From Gigantopelta aegis (taxonomy: Eukaryota; Mollusca; Gastropoda; Neomphalida; Peltospiridae): DNA of 64,000 bases. The DNA is taken from positions 8,792,867 through 8,856,866 of the forward strand of contig NC_054713.1 of assembly GCF_016097555.1 (NCBI RefSeq). The letters run 5' to 3'. Positions 25,259-32,378 of the stretch are shown here, piece after piece. The translations under genes and the position numbers were made by a program. Position 1 is the stretch's first letter; each line of letters begins with the position of its first letter. Under the pieces are notes generated by a model, which did no database searches, was not told where the DNA came from, and worked only from the letters and a program-made list of their open reading frames with translations.

Positions 25259-25738
25259 CGGTTATGGGGGTCCCAATGTCATGACGATGAATGTCAAGAG
25301 AACTTTGGGTGTGATTGGAGGGGAACCCCCCCCCTCATTTATTATAACTGTCGCAAAATTTAGGGGAGTAGGCCACTGCCACCCCCCCCCCCCCACCCAC
25401 CCCACCCCCCGATCCGCCTCTGCGCTCTCATTATGGCCAGAGAAAACTGTATATAAAAACTGCGGAATCTATGTATACCAAACGGTATTCAAGGATTCCC
25501 GCTCTAATACAACAACAATCCTATGTTTGACGTTAAACACCTTTACGTCAATCGTAACTTAAGGACACCACATCTGACGTTATGATAATACGATGAAGGT
25601 TTGTAAAACCAACGATGTTCTTGTCTGTATTTGAAGTGACTCCACACATTCAGTGTTCCACAAAGTGTCAGAATGGCGGAACCGAACAACACGACTGCTC
25701 CTGCAGATGTCCTAGATCCTACACAGGGCGTTACTGTG
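14970..25738 (+). CDS. Secreted CAP-domain protein with EGF and ShK modules (3' end missing)
   Basis: Ten exons join in frame: 14970-15027, 16880-16920, 18046-18210, 19254-19347, 20414-20565, 22015-22103, 22990-23078, 23612-23710, 24408-24521 and 25637-25738, about 334 codons. Order: signal peptide (MDSVFILLIISIVFHVSLA); a short exon ending REKRHA, a possible furin-type site; a CAP domain (IVNKHNALRSRVSPSAY, IGQNVG, TSHYTQMVQGAATRVGCG, YFVCNYAGQ); an EGF-like module; a six-Cys ShK-like module; a second EGF-like module. The product should be extracellular. CAP proteins of this kind occur in venoms, mucus and immunity, but the role here is unknown. The CAP1 signature usually has Trp after HYTQ-hydrophobic-hydrophobic; here it is Gln. 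The 3' end falls in an assembly gap at 25899-26098. Confidence 0.85.
15146..15490 (-). mobile_element. Type B1 SINE with unusual head
   Basis: Minus-strand body and tail are typical (gtttTATTTAACGACACACTC side). The head region (15390-15490) departs from the B1 consensus. A diverged type C SINE follows directly. Confidence 0.7.
15492..15745 (-). mobile_element. Diverged type C SINE
   Basis: Minus strand, recognisable by gtgcttatatctaattaag, caagcacgctatcctt and the head complement tccgatagctcaaccac. Many substitutions suggest an old copy. Confidence 0.7.
15876..16437 (+). repeat. 43-bp tandem repeat, about 13 near-identical copies
   Basis: The unit contains aaaaaaagagctacatttc and atactttttatggtctaag. 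Copies are almost identical over about 560 bp in CAP gene intron 1, which implies recent amplification. Confidence 0.97.
16535..16665 (+). mobile_element. LINE reverse-transcriptase relic
   Basis: The plus frame reads LGVKQGELLSHYLFILFVNN, a decayed form of the LINE RT motif GVRQGDPLSPYLF. A second relic of the same motif is at 17263-17320 (LGVTQCEPLSPISF). Both are in CAP gene introns. Confidence 0.6.
17172..17260. repeat. (TA)n(CA)n microsatellite
   Basis: Pure ta run followed by a ca run, in a CAP gene intron between two LINE RT relics. Confidence 0.95.
17375..18012. mobile_element. Degenerate TTAA-MITE relative split by a SINE
   Basis: Inverted arms are recognisable around tttctggtcgtcctaatgtt (17391) and its inverse acaaacattaggacgaacag (17502). 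A SINE is inserted at 17558-17951. Related to the element at 10442-10807. Confidence 0.55.
17558..17951 (+). mobile_element. Chimeric SINE: B2 head with type A tail
   Basis: Head and middle match type B2 (gctcggtggcgtcgtggtta, ccgactccaaaccctgag region), but the 3' end is the type A tail (gacgtccaatagccgatgat ... tctagtggcgtcgttaaata). It is flanked by the 14-bp duplication actgatattccaaa at 17544-17557 and 17952-17965, so the chimera was inserted as one unit. Confidence 0.85.
18046..18210 (+). CDS. CAP gene exon 3, start of CAP domain
   Basis: 55 codons between tgtag and gtgagt. It encodes a Cys-containing lead (TCTTQYRALHWSHTMC) and the first CAP helix IVNKHNALRSRVSPSAYSMQ. His of NKHN is the expected first cavity His. 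Confidence 0.85.
18270..18580 (+). mobile_element. Type A SINE
   Basis: Head gcgggacttagccgagaggt, B-box-like ggatcgatcccaagc, tail tggtgtcgttaaagaaaaca. Lies just 3' of CAP exon 3. Confidence 0.85.
18640..19237 (+). repeat. Interspersed repeat, family F, degenerate
   Basis: Shares collinear blocks with 27414-28190, for example cttctggtcatcctggtgtt, aaacgcacgtacctctgaaaag and aactttacccaaatgtgtta. It is a non-coding element; the other copy has TTAA-flanked AGGGACA ends. Confidence 0.6.
19254..20565 (+). CDS. CAP gene exons 4-5, CAP core
   Basis: Exon 4 (19254-19347) encodes VWDNELAAIAGKWAAQCTLS; exon 5 (20414-20565) encodes IKIGQNVGRGSPVTSFESII, then QWFSER and ends at HYTQ. GQN replaces the GEN seen in many family members. 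The 1.07-kb intron holds a type B1 SINE (20053-20378), a B1 fragment (19482-19540) and G runs. Confidence 0.85.
20053..20378 (+). mobile_element. Type B1 SINE
   Basis: Head gtatgtagcccagtggtaaa to tail gtcgttaaataaactatt and a (tttc) run, in a CAP gene intron next to a C homopolymer at about 20000-20016. Confidence 0.9.
20700..21085. repeat. Interspersed repeat, family G, with internal hairpin
   Basis: Shares tgtatttccatcattctac and the gtacgcctag end with 26645-26880, and in inverse with about 31008-31190. The middle (about 20840-20956) is a hairpin with arms around gatttggacagttatac and gtataactgtccaaatg, absent from 26645-26880 and therefore probably a MITE inserted later. Confidence 0.6.
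21177..21219 (+). repeat. Poly-G run with short telomere-like repeat
   Basis: About 24 G residues lead directly into gttagggttagggttagg. That is about three TTAGGG units, the metazoan telomere repeat. Confidence 0.85.
21647..21917 (-). mobile_element. Type C SINE with 11-bp target-site duplication
   Basis: Full-length minus-strand copy. gctggagtttt occurs on both sides (about 21636-21646 and 21918-21928). Confidence 0.85.
22015..23078 (+). CDS. CAP gene exons 6-7, end of CAP domain and hinge
   Basis: Exon 6 (22015-22103) encodes MVQGAATRVGCGQANCADGY and the CAP2-like FVCNYAGQ. Exon 7 (22990-23078) encodes a Cys-rich hinge ending CGVCGSKRLC. Donors are gtgagt and gtatga. The intron carries a rearranged type C SINE, a type A SINE and a type B1 SINE. 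Confidence 0.85.
22105..22535 (+). mobile_element. Type A SINE inside a rearranged type C SINE
   Basis: Type C pieces at about 22140-22205 and 22495-22535 flank a type A SINE at 22206-22492 (agtggcaaagcgctcgcctg to gtcgttgaacaaaacaaact). Confidence 0.7.
22565..22890 (-). mobile_element. Type B1 SINE
   Basis: Minus strand, near full length, in the CAP gene intron before exon 7. Confidence 0.9.
23125..23560. repeat. (CAT/CAC)n trinucleotide array
   Basis: Triplet-rich tract in the intron after exon 7. Long ORFs on both strands are artefacts of the period. Confidence 0.95.
23612..23710 (+). CDS. CAP gene exon 8, EGF-like module
   Basis: 33 codons, phase 1-1. Encodes CGGLVCLNHGQMDAG and then CTCKCQPGFYGRQCG, a clear EGF-like ending. 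Confidence 0.85.
23855..24170 (+). mobile_element. Type A SINE between diverged direct repeats
   Basis: Head gggcgggacgtagctgttag to tail tggtgtcgttaaacaaaaca. The 110-bp sequences before (23743-23855) and after (24183-24292) are diverged copies of each other, sharing cacagaacgctgc. Confidence 0.85.
24408..24521 (+). CDS. CAP gene exon 9, ShK-like module
   Basis: 38 codons, phase 1-1, with six cysteines in DCSAAKDAWFCPG, SCGT, SCPFTCRVC. The spacing fits the ShKT toxin-like fold, which in CAP proteins and peptidases is a common accessory domain. Acceptor cttccag, donor gtaaga. Confidence 0.85.
24538..24900 (+). mobile_element. Type C SINE with an internal (CT)n expansion
   Basis: Head ggtatcggtggtgttgtg, 3' part cagcgtgccttgtaccctaa. 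The usual short ctcttctctctcacta element is expanded to about 100 bp of ct (24684-24786). Confidence 0.85.
24955..25175 (-). repeat. Interspersed repeat, family E
   Basis: Its inverse matches about 28440-28660: shared agtgtacgagtaagtg, ccttattattcctagcccca and cgaacggatggacgatcg in the same order. Non-coding. Confidence 0.55.
25165..25262. repeat. (CT)n microsatellite
   Basis: About 95 bp of tctctc with a few interruptions, directly after the family E repeat. Confidence 0.95.
25637..25738 (+). CDS. CAP gene exon 10, second EGF-like module
   Basis: 34 codons, phase 1-1, encoding CSTKCQNGGTEQHDCSC and RCPRSYTGRYC, with donor gtaagt. Its last 24-26 bases plus donor are repeated downstream (see the repeat at 25717-25898). 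Confidence 0.8.
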
Positions 25739-25898
25739 GTAAGTACGGTAATACGAATATTCGATCTACACAGGGCGTTACTGTGGTAAGTACGATAATT
25801 AGAGTTTTCGATCTACACAGGGCGTTACTGTGGTAAATATGGTAATCAGTCTTCGATACACAGGGCGTCACGTGGGAGGAGGTAAGCAAAGGGCCTTC
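25717..25898 (+). repeat. Tandem duplications of exon 10 end plus splice donor
   Basis: The sequence ctacacagggcgttactgtg followed by gtaagta recurs at about 25718, 25767 and 25814, with a fourth, shorter copy (atacacagggcgtcacgtgg) near 25856. Spacing is about 45-50 bp. Each of the first three copies preserves an exon-like end and a GT donor. The series runs into the N gap. Confidence 0.85.
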
Positions 25899-26098
25899 NN
25901 NNNNNNNNNNNNNNNNNNNNNNNNNNNNNNNNNNNNNNNNNNNNNNNNNNNNNNNNNNNNNNNNNNNNNNNNNNNNNNNNNNNNNNNNNNNNNNNNNNNN
26001 NNNNNNNNNNNNNNNNNNNNNNNNNNNNNNNNNNNNNNNNNNNNNNNNNNNNNNNNNNNNNNNNNNNNNNNNNNNNNNNNNNNNNNNNNNNNNNNNNN
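25899..26098. other. Assembly gap (200 N)
   Basis: Exactly 200 N, probably a fixed-size scaffold gap. It starts within the duplicated donor series, so the array is probably longer than shown. The 3' exons of the CAP gene may be lost here or lie beyond it. Confidence 0.98.
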
Positions 26099-26644
26099 CT
26101 GCTAAAGTATTGCGAGAAAAATACAATGTCATGTTACTATCAACCAAACGATAAATTGAAAAGCCCATCTTTTTTTCTCCCGTTAATAACATCAGAAATA
26201 TTGAAATTACTGGGCAAACACGTCAAATATGTCAGGCGTGATAGATCGCGTACGTCAAAATTAATTAGTGACAGTGGCCGAACTGCGTGCGTCATTTACA
26301 CTTCAGGTATGTTCTCCTTTCAAGAGAGTCGTCCTGTGATTTAAGGTAAGCTGGAAGTTATGTTTCGTCTTAACACAATTACGGGAAAATAATGTAACAG
26401 TAATTATCTTTAAAGCAATACATCAGTATGTTTTAAAGAACAGCTGTCGAAACAATCACATTTTTGGTATTTAGTATTATAAATTTTGTTTAGGTTTCGA
26501 CAGAAAGAGATGTGTTTACATATTATTGGACCATAAACGTACGAGTCGGGGGTTGAGGAGGGGGGCCACGAGGGGCTGTTAGGGCTGGAACAACTCATCA
26601 AGTTCGGGCAAAAAAACATAGATATTCGAAAAAAAATTAGCTTG

Positions 26645-26885
26645 CTTCAAATTTTTACCTTTACTGTGTATTTCCATCATTCTACGCACAATATTAGTTG
26701 TGATCCATGTAAAGAGGCGTAGTGGTTCGTTTGTAACCATATATAGCTGTTTGGCAGTAATGCTAATACATGTACGAATAAATGTTATCTAGATTCGGGC
26801 ATTTTCGTTTTATTCCGGCAAAAGTCAGCTTGTCCACCTACCCCTTACAAAACTGCGAGCACGTACGCCTATGTATTGGACATTA
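26645..26885. repeat. Interspersed repeat, family G
   Basis: Collinear with 20700-21085 without the hairpin insertion. The adjoining 26885-27240 holds GT-rich and (GTTT)/(TTTA)/(GTT) simple repeats. 26100-26645 shows nothing I recognise. Confidence 0.6.
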
Positions 26886-27413
26886 TTTGAAGCTTTACCT
26901 ATATTTACGATTCGTGGTATTTGGGGTTGGGGTTGAGGTTGAGGATAGGGGTTGGGTCGCTTTGGTTCCATTTGGTTACTTTGAAGCTTAAATGTGTCTT
27001 GTTTACTATTAATTAAGGAAGACATTATTTGGTCGCGTTCGTTTATTTGTTTGTTTGTTTGTTTGTTTGTTTATTTATAAATGTATTTATATATTTATTT
27101 ATTTATTTTTTTATGTGTTTTATGTGTTTGTTTTCAATTATTTTATACACTAATCCAAACTGAATGCTTTTTTGGTTTATTGTTGTTGTAGATGTTGTTG
27201 TTGTTGTTGTTGTTATTATTGCCGTTGTTTAAACTTTTCTTGAACAAAGGTTAACAAAGCCAACATTGCGTGATGAAAAACTTAAGGATAAAAACGAAGA
27301 CAATCTATCCCCTGAAAAACCCCCTTCTAAAACACAAAAATAAAACCCACACACAAAACAAAACAAAAACAACAACGAATAAACAACAATAAAAACCCTG
27401 CACTATAAGTTAA

Positions 27414-28343
27414 AGGGACATACCCTAATTTTTAAACACTAAGATATCTGTTTGACTATTAGAGCCGTTTTCATAAACTGAAATCATACTTTACTTAGAT
27501 TTTATGGTTTGGATTATCAATTTCCGTACATTCAAAGGGTTTTTGGTCATACTGGTGTTTTTAATATCACAAAATGCATTTCTCGTATTTTTACAAACGC
27601 ACGTGCGTCTGAGAAGTAACAGTTATGGAGTCAAGTTTTAGTCTATTTTTAGAGGGTATTTCACCATTTCAAAAAACGAAAGAAATGTTTTATTTAACGA
27701 CGCACTCAACACATTTTATTTACGGTTATATGGCGTCAGACATATGGTTAAGGACCACACAGATTTTGAGAGGAAACCCGCTGTCGCCACTTCATGGGCT
27801 ACTCTTTCCGATTAGCAGCAAGGGATATTTTATTTGCACTTCCTACAGGCAGGATAGCACAAACCATGGCCTTTGTTGAACCAGTTATGGATCACTGGTC
27901 GGTGCAAGTGGTTTACACCTACCCATTGAGCCTTGCGGAGCACTCACTCAGGGTTTGGAGTCGGTATCTGGATTAAAAATCCCATGCCTCGACTGGGATC
28001 CGAACCCAGTACCTACCAGCCTGTTGACCGATGGCCTAACCACGACGCCACCGAGGCCGGTTTCACCATTTCAAAGTCACAGACTCCTGTTTCACTCAGT
28101 TGTAACTTTATCCAAATGTGTTACAGGTTTGTAGATTAATTAAACTTAGTGTTAATTTTCACAGGTTGAAACTAGGGTCTGTCCCTTTAACTAAACTTAG
28201 TGTTAGTTTTGACAGGTTGAAACTAGGGTCTGTCCGTTTAACTAAACTTAGTGTTAATATTCACGGGTTGAAACCAGGGTCTGTCCCTTTAACTAAACTT
28301 AGTGTTAATTTTCACGGGCTGAAACCAGGGTCTGTCCCTTTAA
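27414..28343 (+). mobile_element. Family F TTAA element with nested SINE and amplified end
   Basis: The left end agggacataccctaattttt follows a TTAA (27410-27413). The right end gggtctgtccct precedes TTAA at 28187. The terminal 51 bp is repeated in tandem (28140-28343, four copies), each ending in TTAA. A type B2 SINE is inserted at 27674-28060. Confidence 0.75.
27674..28060 (-). mobile_element. Type B2 SINE with 15-bp target-site duplication
   Basis: Full-length minus-strand copy; tttcaccatttcaaa occurs at 27659-27673 and 28061-28075. Confidence 0.93.
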
Positions 28344-28439
28344 TAGTAAACTGGTCTAAAATATGGAAACAATATTTCATTCAGTTGTTGTTGTTGTTGT
28401 GGTTGTAGTAGTAGTAGTAGTAGTAGTAGGGGGGGGGGG

Positions 28440-28665
28440 GGGGGGGATTATTAGCGGGAATGTACGAGTAAGTGTGGTTTCGTGAAAAATGTTATTGTCC
28501 CTTATTATTCCTAGCCCCATGTGGGTGACTTAATTATGTTTCACGAATCCACATTTTCGACAGACTGACCGACGGACCGATGGATGAACGAACGGATGGA
28601 CGATCGGACCGACGGACGGACAGACCCGCAGACTGACTGCATGACGCGCTTAGACAGTCGGTCAG
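28440..28665 (+). repeat. Family E repeat with GACG-rich stretch
   Basis: A G run (28430-28446) is followed by sequence that matches the inverse of 24955-25175, ending in a gaccgacggacgga-type degenerate tetranucleotide stretch. 28665-29035 holds nothing recognised. Confidence 0.55.
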
Positions 28666-29046
28666 TCAGTCACTTACTCATCAAACTAGTGCAGGGCGCA
28701 CATTAAGTCAATAATTTTCTTAATGTGCATGGCGAGTTGCTTCCCTCTATTTAGCAAATTTAAAATGGCGGGAAAATGTTTTATGTTGTCGTTGGAAGAT
28801 TTGTTTTATTAATAATGATGCAAGTACTTCAATGGGGATTTAGTGAGTACGGTAGGTTATACATTTTTGGTCTCCGTGTCCATTTGTTGCACTATTTCGG
28901 TTGAGAAATGGTTGAAACATGGTGCCACAAGTTTTCAATGCCAGCTGTATATATAAAGTACGTAACAGTATCCAGACGTAGAGAGAACCACACTTTCTAC
29001 GTCCCTTCGGACTATCATCAAACTACCCATTCACTCCATTATCCGA

Positions 29047-29533
29047 GGGGCGGGACGTAGCCAGTGGTACAGCGCTCGCTCGATACGCGGTCGGTGTGGG
29101 GTCGATCCCCGTCGGTGGGCCCATTTGGGCTATTTCTTGTTCCAGCCAGTGCACCACGACTGGTATATCAAAGACTGTTGTATGTGGTATCCTGTCTTTG
29201 AGATGGTGCATATAAAAGATCCCTTGCTGCTAATCGAAAAGAGTAGCCCATGAACTGGCAATAGCGGGTTTCCTCTCTCAATATCTGTGTGGTTCTTAAC
29301 CATATATCCGACGCGATATAAAACCGTAAGTAAATGTGCTGAGTGCGTCGTTAAATAAAACATTTCCTCTTTCCTTGTTCAGATTACAGCAAATAACATT
29401 TAAGAAAAAAAGAAACCCCACACACATACATATATTACATACACACAGAAAAAAATATCCCACAAAACCATGGAACAATAAGTCCAGACCAAAATGTGTT
29501 GAGTGTGTCGTTAAATAAAACATTTCTTTCTTT
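29047..29533 (+). mobile_element. Type B1 SINE with two 3' tails
   Basis: A normal B1 copy ends at about 29367 (gtcgttaaataaaacatttc). About 120 bp of unrelated sequence and a second tail (tgagtgtgtcgttaaataaa) follow. The duplication ccattatccga at 29036-29046 and 29534-29544 encloses both tails, so the whole was inserted or altered as one unit. Confidence 0.8.
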
Positions 29534-29594
29534 CCATTATCCGATTTTGGCCTTTCGGTGTAGTGGCTAATAAAACTAGTGAATGCGATTTTCA

Positions 29595-29975
29595 ATATGG
29601 GGGGTCGATCCTGCTACCTACTGCATTTCGGGAGATTAAAAACGCAACCGCGGAATCACATGTCATTTGGGAATCGAACGCTACCACGGAATCACATGAA
29701 ATTTGGGGGTTATTCCTGCTACCTACTGCATTCCGGGAGATTAAAAACGCTACCGCGTAATCACGTGCCATTTGGTGGGTCGATCCTGCTACCTACTGCA
29801 TTCCGAGAGATTAAAAACTCTACCACGGAATGACATGACATTTGAGGGGTCGATCCTGCAACCTGCTGCATTTTGGGAAATTAAAAACGTTACCACGGAA
29901 TCACATGCCTTTTGGGGTTCGATCTTGGTACCTACTGCATTCCGGGAGATTAAAAACGCTACCACAGAATAACAT
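29595..29975 (+). repeat. 70-bp tandem repeat, about five to six diverged copies
   Basis: The unit carries cgatcctgctacctactgca, gggagattaaaaacgctacc and acggaatcacatg. Copies differ by several bases each, so the array is older than the 43-bp array. Confidence 0.9.
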
Positions 29976-30299
29976 GCCAATCGCATGAACTCGGAGTTGG
30001 TAACATGCCTCGGGTTCAAGATTAGCAGAATGACACACTGCTTGTCCTGAAACCTATTTGACAGGTGTCGATATGTCCAAAGTCAAGTGAAGGGAAAGCT
30101 GTTACTGTAGACAAGAAATTTTGCTTCGACAAGGCTACGTCACACACTGGCGCATTTATTCAACCTTCAGGCGTCAAGTGATTCCAGTCCCGACTGACGG
30201 AACATCAATCACAAATGCTGGAAACATCTGCTCATTTTTCAAACAGTTCGTGAGTTTCCGTGAATACTCGTCGAAAAGTACGTCGCAGATTAAAAAAAA

Positions 30300-30310
30300 A
30301 AAAAGTTTAA

Positions 30311-30344
<34 letters not shown>

Positions 30345-30345
30345 T
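30300..30345. repeat. (TTA)n microsatellite
   Basis: Short A run followed by (tta)n. 29980-30300 has no gene I can support; a possible short terminal exon of the CAP gene near 30061 is discussed under rejected items. Confidence 0.9.
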
Positions 30346-30510
30346 TATTTGTTTCTAAAATTTCATAATTATGCGGGTGATGATAATTTGACTCGAGATG
30401 AAGTTCATTCACATTGTTTTTCAGTGGGACGAAATATTATCGTTCGTCTGTTTCTGTCAACCATGGATAGCGTTGACATGTAATTTTAGTTCAGCTTTCT
30501 CCGTATTCAG

Positions 30511-30835
30511 AAAGAAATGTTTTATTTAACTAAGCACTCAACACATTTTATTTACGGTTATATGGCGTCAGCCATATGGTTAAAGACCATACAGATATTG
30601 AGAGAAGAAACCCGCTGTCGTCACTTCATGGGCTACTCTTTTCGATTAGCAGCAAGGGATCTTTTATATGCACCATGCCACATACAGGATAGCACATACC
30701 ACGGCCTTTGATATACCAGTCGTGGTGCACTGGCTGGAGCGAGAAATAGCCCAATGGACCCACTCACGGGGATCGATCCCAAACCGACTGCGCATCAAGC
30801 GAACGCTTTACCACTGGGGTACGTCCCGCCACTTA
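30511..30835 (-). mobile_element. Type B1 SINE with a 53-bp flanking duplication
   Basis: Minus-strand full-length copy. The flank starting caaccatgg(a/t)tagcgt and ending ctttctccgtattcag is present on both sides (30458-30510 and 30836-30888) with a few mismatches. Confidence 0.88.
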
Positions 30836-30888
30836 CAACCATGGTTAGCGTCCACATGTAATTTTAGTTCAGCTTTCTCCGTATTCAG

Positions 30889-30933
<45 letters not shown>
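30889..30933. repeat. (GAT)n microsatellite
   Basis: Pure triplet run next to the SINE flank. Confidence 0.95.
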
Positions 30934-30935
<2 letters not shown>

Positions 30936-31007
30936 ATAATCATCAAAAAACAACAGCAGACATATTCACGTCAGCAAATTGCCTTGATTGCCACCATAAT
31001 CATGGGA

Positions 31008-31345
31008 GTACGGGCTCCCATTAGTGTAGGGGCGGGGGTGGTTGGGTGGGGGTTGGGGGTGAGGGGGCAGGCTGATATTTGCCCGAAAATTAATCGAAAA
31101 TGTCCGAATCTGGATAACAACATATTTTTATTCATGTTAGCATTACTGTGAAGTTACACCTAATAATGTGGGTTCAGTTATGGAAATCCGAAGTAAAAGT
31201 AAAACATTTCCAGGCAAGCTCATTTTGCCCAAATATCTTTATATTTTTTTCCTGAATTTGAAGATGTCCTCCAGCTCTGGGGGGAGGGGGGATAGCTGAC
31301 CCCCCTCCCCCCCAACACCCCCACCCCCGCCCCTGTCTCGTACGC
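31008..31345 (-). repeat. Interspersed repeat, family G, inverted
   Basis: gtacgggctcccattagtg, tgcccgaaaattaatcgaaa and gaatctggataacaac are the inverse of blocks in 20970-21065. G- and C-rich runs are present. Confidence 0.55.
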
Positions 31346-31529
31346 TTATGATAATTATCAGCAGCAGCAACAGGAGCAATGACATTTCCTTCTTCTTCCT
31401 TCTTATACAAACATTCCTGTCCTTTCGTTCTCAGAGGTAGCAGTCTTAACGCCTCAATAATTGCGGTTCAGGGAGTTGCCTCCCCTATGTTATATGAATC
31501 AATGACGTCTGTCTCGGCGAAAATGTGTG

Positions 31530-31680
31530 CACGTGTAGGTGTAAGGCCACTACACCCTCTTCTCTCTCACTAACCACTAACAACTAACAACTAACCCATT
31601 GTTGTGGACAGCCCAGATAGTTGAGGTGTGTGCCCAGGGCAGCGTGCTTGAACCTTAATTGAAGGTTGAAATGAAATGAT
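31530..31680 (+). mobile_element. Truncated type C SINE upstream of GPCR copy 1
   Basis: gtaggtgtaaggccactaca to cagcgtgcttgaaccttaat and aaatgaaatga. The same truncated SINE lies at the same place upstream of GPCR copy 2 (42752-42900), so it was present before the gene duplicated. Confidence 0.8.
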
Positions 31681-31786
31681 TGAAAAATATGTAAAATGGT
31701 TGGTCAATAGGTATCAATTTTTTTTATCAATTCTATTTACTTTTCTTTCACCAGCAGACTCTACATCTACAAAACCCCGCCAGACA

Positions 31787-32012
31787 ATGTCTGGGGACGA
31801 TGAAAACGAAACCGGTGTCGGACAACACCGGAACATCAACCTTGAAATCGAATACGACCATGAGGACAGCGACAACATCCCCTTCACCATCGTCTACTGC
31901 ATTTTCATCCTGCTCATCATCATCGGCAACAGCATGATTCTCACTGTGATCATCTGGAGGAGAGAACTGAAAACGCCGAGAATCGTGTACATCGTGTCCC
32001 TCATCACATCAG
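31787..32012 (+). CDS. GPCR copy 1 exon 1 (N-terminus, TM1, ICL1)
   Basis: Preceded by an acceptor ctttcaccag at 31745-31754 and ends at CATCAG with donor gtaaaa. Encodes the acidic N-terminus, TM1 and TPRIVYIVSLITSG. Confidence 0.85.
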
Positions 32013-32275
32013 GTAAAACAAAATTGTTTCTGTTTAGCGACACCACTGGAGTACTTTGAGTAATTAATCACCAGCTATTGGATGTAAAACATTTGGAAAT
32101 TCCTACTCGTAGTCATGAGAGGAAACCCGCTAAATTTGTGTTCTAATACAGTAAGGGATCTGACAGACAGACAGACAGACGCACATAGGCCTACATGCAA
32201 CCAAACAGACAAACAAAAAGAAAGAAAAAAAAATGAACGAAGAAAAGAAAGAAAGATAGATAAGCAGATAAATAA

Positions 32276-32318
<43 letters not shown>

Positions 32319-32331
32319 GATAGGTATATAA

Positions 32332-32378
<47 letters not shown>

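Noticed and set aside
25731-26192. ORFs across the N run
   Set aside because: They consist mostly of unknown residues from the gap.
29595-29975. Proteins with REIKNATAESH repeats
   Set aside because: Translated 70-bp tandem repeat; frames do not persist beyond it.
30061-30175. Terminal exon of the CAP gene after the gap
   Set aside because: An acceptor-like ttgacag and a short frame GVDMSKVK to a stop would fit phase 1, and another frame has two Cys. Nothing independent supports it, and the gap hides the link.
31676-31786. Upstream start for GPCR copy 1 (MIEKYVKW...)
   Set aside because: That stretch is SINE tail and a pyrimidine tract with the acceptor ctttcaccag. Copy 2 has no matching extension, so MSGDD is the better start.
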